A stretch of DNA of 14,792 bases from CAYNEL01 sp964396225. GTDB taxonomy: Bacteria; Patescibacteriota; Minisyncoccia; Moranbacterales; UBA1568. This document shows positions 12,907-14,792 of the stretch, one piece after another. The position numbers and the translations under genes were made by a program. The DNA lies in assembly GCA_964396225.1 (NCBI GenBank), contig CAYNEL010000022.1:1-14792 (forward strand), in the 5' to 3' direction. Each line of letters begins with the position of its first letter. The first letter of the stretch is position 1. The notes under the pieces are model-generated. The model saw nothing but the letters and a program-made list of their open reading frames with translations. It had not been told where the DNA came from and did no database searches.

Positions 12907-14792
12907 ATGAAAAACACAAAGCGGTTCGAAAAATCCATCGCTTCGTTCCTCTGGCTTCTCCTCACGGGCGCCCTGGTCTTCATCACCCCTGATTTCGTCG
13001 GTGCTCAGTCCGCGCGCCAAATCAGCCTGACGGCCTCGCTCCTCGACGGCGAGAACGCCAGCGTCCCTGACGGCGACTACCAGGTGCGCTTCGGATTTTA
13101 CACCCTCGACCGCGCGACGGCCGATCCCTATCCCTCCAACGCCGACGCCGGATCGCGGGTGTGGGAAGAGACCCAGACCGTGTCGGTGAAAAACGGCTAC
13201 TTCCAGGTCTACCTCGGCGCCGTCACGCCGTTCCCTGCCACGCTCCGTTTCACGAGCGAGCGGTATTACCTCGGCATCCGGGTAGGCACCGACTCGGAGA
13301 TGGTCCCGCGCAAGCGGCTCTCTGCCTATCCGAACGCCATCAACTCCGAATTCGTCCAGGGGCGGACCGTGGGTTCGGCCGAAGGCGACCTGGTGATACT
13401 CGGCCGGGGAGGCGTCATCGACACTGACTTCCTGCCTGTGGGCGACGGGGACAACGACCTGGTCATAGGATCGGACGACCGTCTGGCGGCCATCGGAGAT
13501 GCTGACCTGGATGCCATCCACGACCAGAACACCGACACCGGCACGGACTCGCTGCTCTTCACCATCGGGAGCGGCACGGGTCTTGGCTCGGCCAATTTCG
13601 ACCTGAGCGTCTCGAGCGCCGCGACCAAACCCACACTCCGTTACAACAGCTCGACCAGTCGCTGGCAGTTCTCCAACGACGGTTCGACCTTCACCAACAT
13701 CGGCGACGGGACGCTCTCGCTCGACTTGACCGAGAACGCCGACGGCTTCACCATCTCGGGCGGCTCGAGCAGTGAGCGCGATCTGACCGTGAGCGGGAGC
13801 GACGTCTCGCTCAACCAGAGCCTCCTCACCAGCTCCTCGCCCGTCTTCGCCGGATTGGACATCACCGGTCTTTCGACCGGAGTGGTCATCAACTCGGGCG
13901 GCGTGCTGATGAGCGAGGCGCAGTTGAACGTCTCACGTGGCGGTACCGGCGTGGATGGCGGCAGCGCTTCGAACGGCCAGCTCCTCATCGGCAACGGCAC
14001 GAGCTATACCCTGGCCACGATCACCCAGGGAACGGGCATCACGGTCACCAACGGCGCCGGCTCCATCACCCTCGCCACGACGCTCGGCACCTCGATCGAA
14101 AGTTCCGAGATCACCGACGGCACTATCGTTGAGGCCGACCTGGCGGCTACCAATAGCCCGACTGCCGGATATTTCCTGACCTACGACTCGGGAGCGGGCG
14201 GCTTCACCTGGGTGCCCGATCCCGGCGGCGCCGGTGCTTCGAAGTGGACGGACGCGGGTACGCTGACGTACCTCACCGACACGGCTGACAATGTGGCGTT
14301 CGGCGGCAGCACCGCCACCTCGGCCCGGTTCATCTTCGATGTTTCCACCGGTAACCAGATCCTTTTCGAAGGGACCGGGGCGGATGACGCCAACGAAACC
14401 ACCCTCGTCATCACCAACCCGACCGCGGATCGGACCATCACCCTGCCCAACGTCACTGGCACGGTGGTGACCACCGGCAACCTGACCGATATCATCGCTA
14501 CCGGTACCGTCGCGAGCGGCACCTGGCAGGGCGACATCGTCGGCGTGACATACGGCGGCACCGGCGTGAACGCTTCCACCGTGACTGACGGCCAGCTCCT
14601 CATCGGTCATGACGCGAACAACAATTTTTCAGTCGCCACCCTCACCCAAGGGACCGGCATGACCATCACCAACGGCGCCGGATCCATCACGCTTGCGACG
14701 ACGCTCGGCGCTTCCGTCGATCTGGCCGCTGAAGTGACCGGCACCCTCCCCGTGGGCAACGGCGGCACCGGGGCCACCACCTTCACCAGTAA
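12907..14792 (+). CDS. Secreted fibre-like repeat protein (3' end outside window)
   Basis: The frame from ATG 12907 stays open for 628 codons to the window edge, with no stop. Residues 1-33 are a Sec signal peptide (basic start, hydrophobic 12-27, likely cleavage after VGA). Residues about 37-148 form a beta-rich N-terminal domain: LTASLLDGENASVPDGDYQ, FYTLD, VWEETQTVSVKNGYFQVYLG, RYYLGIRV and MVPRKRLSAYPNAI. This pattern also heads other bacterial tail-fibre-like proteins. The rest is Gly/Thr/Ser/Asp-rich with almost no cysteine. GGTG-based modules begin at residues 345, 550 and 619. Between them are ITLPNVTGTVVTTGNL and GTVASGTWQGDIVGV segments, all typical of phage tail-fibre-type beta structure. 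Related proteins often end in an S74 intramolecular chaperone, but the end is not visible. The start context GGGTGAA differs from the other genes. A surface adhesin or attachment fibre is the best guess. Confidence 0.85.
   Translation, partial: MKNTKRFEKSIASFLWLLLTGALVFITPDFVGAQSARQISLTASLLDGENASVPDGDYQVRFGFYTLDRATADPYPSNADAGSRVWEETQTVSVKNGYFQVYLGAVTPFPATLRFTSERYYLGIRVGTDSEMVPRKRLSAYPNAINSEFVQGRTVGSAEGDLVILGRGGVIDTDFLPVGDGDNDLVIGSDDRLAAIGDADLDAIHDQNTDTGTDSLLFTIGSGTGLGSANFDLSVSSAATKPTLRYNSSTSRWQFSNDGSTFTNIGDGTLSLDLTENADGFTISGGSSSERDLTVSGSDVSLNQSLLTSSSPVFAGLDITGLSTGVVINSGGVLMSEAQLNVSRGGTGVDGGSASNGQLLIGNGTSYTLATITQGTGITVTNGAGSITLATTLGTSIESSEITDGTIVEADLAATNSPTAGYFLTYDSGAGGFTWVPDPGGAGASKWTDAGTLTYLTDTADNVAFGGSTATSARFIFDVSTGNQILFEGTGADDANETTLVITNPTADRTITLPNVTGTVVTTGNLTDIIATGTVASGTWQGDIVGVTYGGTGVNASTVTDGQLLIGHDANNNFSVATLTQGTGMTITNGAGSITLATTLGASVDLAAEVTGTLPVGNGGTGATTFTS
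13939..14100 (+). repeat. GGTG module, copy 1
   Basis: Residues 345-398 of the fibre protein. The order is GGTG, then GQLLIGNG, then LATITQGTGITVTNGAGSI, ending TLATTLGTSIE. Copy 2 repeats it 615 bases later with the key residues conserved. Confidence 0.85.
14554..14721 (+). repeat. GGTG module, copy 2
   Basis: Residues 550-605 of the fibre protein. GGTG, GQLLIGHD, VATLTQGTGMTITNGAGSI and TLATTLGASVD align with copy 1. A third GGTG starts at 14761, only 207 bases on, so the repeat period changes and the array continues beyond the window. Confidence 0.85.

Noticed and set aside
13933..14610. 225-codon minus-strand open frame
   Set aside because: It is antisense to the repeat region of the fibre gene, and its apparent repeats are mirrors of the GGTG modules.
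1..14792. Prophage or mobile element
   Set aside because: Despite the tail-fibre-like repeats, no integrase, capsid, portal, transposase or terminal repeats are seen.

Overview
This window reads as a chromosome segment of a GC-rich bacterium (about 60% GC by eye), most likely from the Patescibacteria / Candidate Phyla Radiation. The reasons are short compact genes, very small gaps, almost no Shine-Dalgarno sites, a LeuRS with a KMSKR signature, a DUF4349 protein next to the ATP synthase operon, and a very long secreted repeat protein of the kind seen in that group. All visible genes end normally at TAA, TGA or TAG, so TGA is a stop here; this argues against the recoded Gracilibacteria and Absconditabacteria. 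The phylum-level placement is inference.

Layout: (1) 1-1108, the end of an F-type ATP synthase operon (atpD 3' part, atpC), closed by a terminator that overlaps the promoter of the next gene. (2) 1192-2187, a two-membrane-segment DUF4349 protein. (3) 2267-2755 (minus), an unrecognised 162-residue protein, the only gene with a textbook Shine-Dalgarno. (4) 2893-8654, a tight plus-strand run: leuS, a twin-arginine lytic transglycosylase, a DnaQ-like exonuclease, uppP and a divergent folD. (5) 8669-8752 (minus), tRNA-Leu(CAA), whose promoter is interleaved with that of parA. (6) 8927-10731, the segregation pair parA-parB. (7) 10801-11880 (minus), a mannose-1-phosphate guanylyltransferase, divergent from (8) 11975-12718, a membrane-anchored FN3-like protein. 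(9) 12907 to the window end, the first 628 codons of a secreted, fibre-like repeat protein that runs off the edge.

How the parts fit: energy production, leucine charging and chromosome partition are housekeeping. The transglycosylase, UppP, GDP-mannose synthesis, FN3 protein and fibre all point to the cell envelope and surface. The most unusual things seen are a near-uniform start-codon context (pyrimidine-T before ATG at 11 of 13 starts, with SD-like sequence essentially absent), two pairs of overlapping divergent promoters, an AT-rich mosaic patch inside leuS, a FolD lacking its usual NADP-loop motif, and the fibre protein with tail-fibre-type GGTG modules.

No gap exceeds 300 bases; the largest (12719-12906 and 8753-8926) hold the terminators, promoters and leaders listed. 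I see no CRISPR array, insertion sequence or rRNA.
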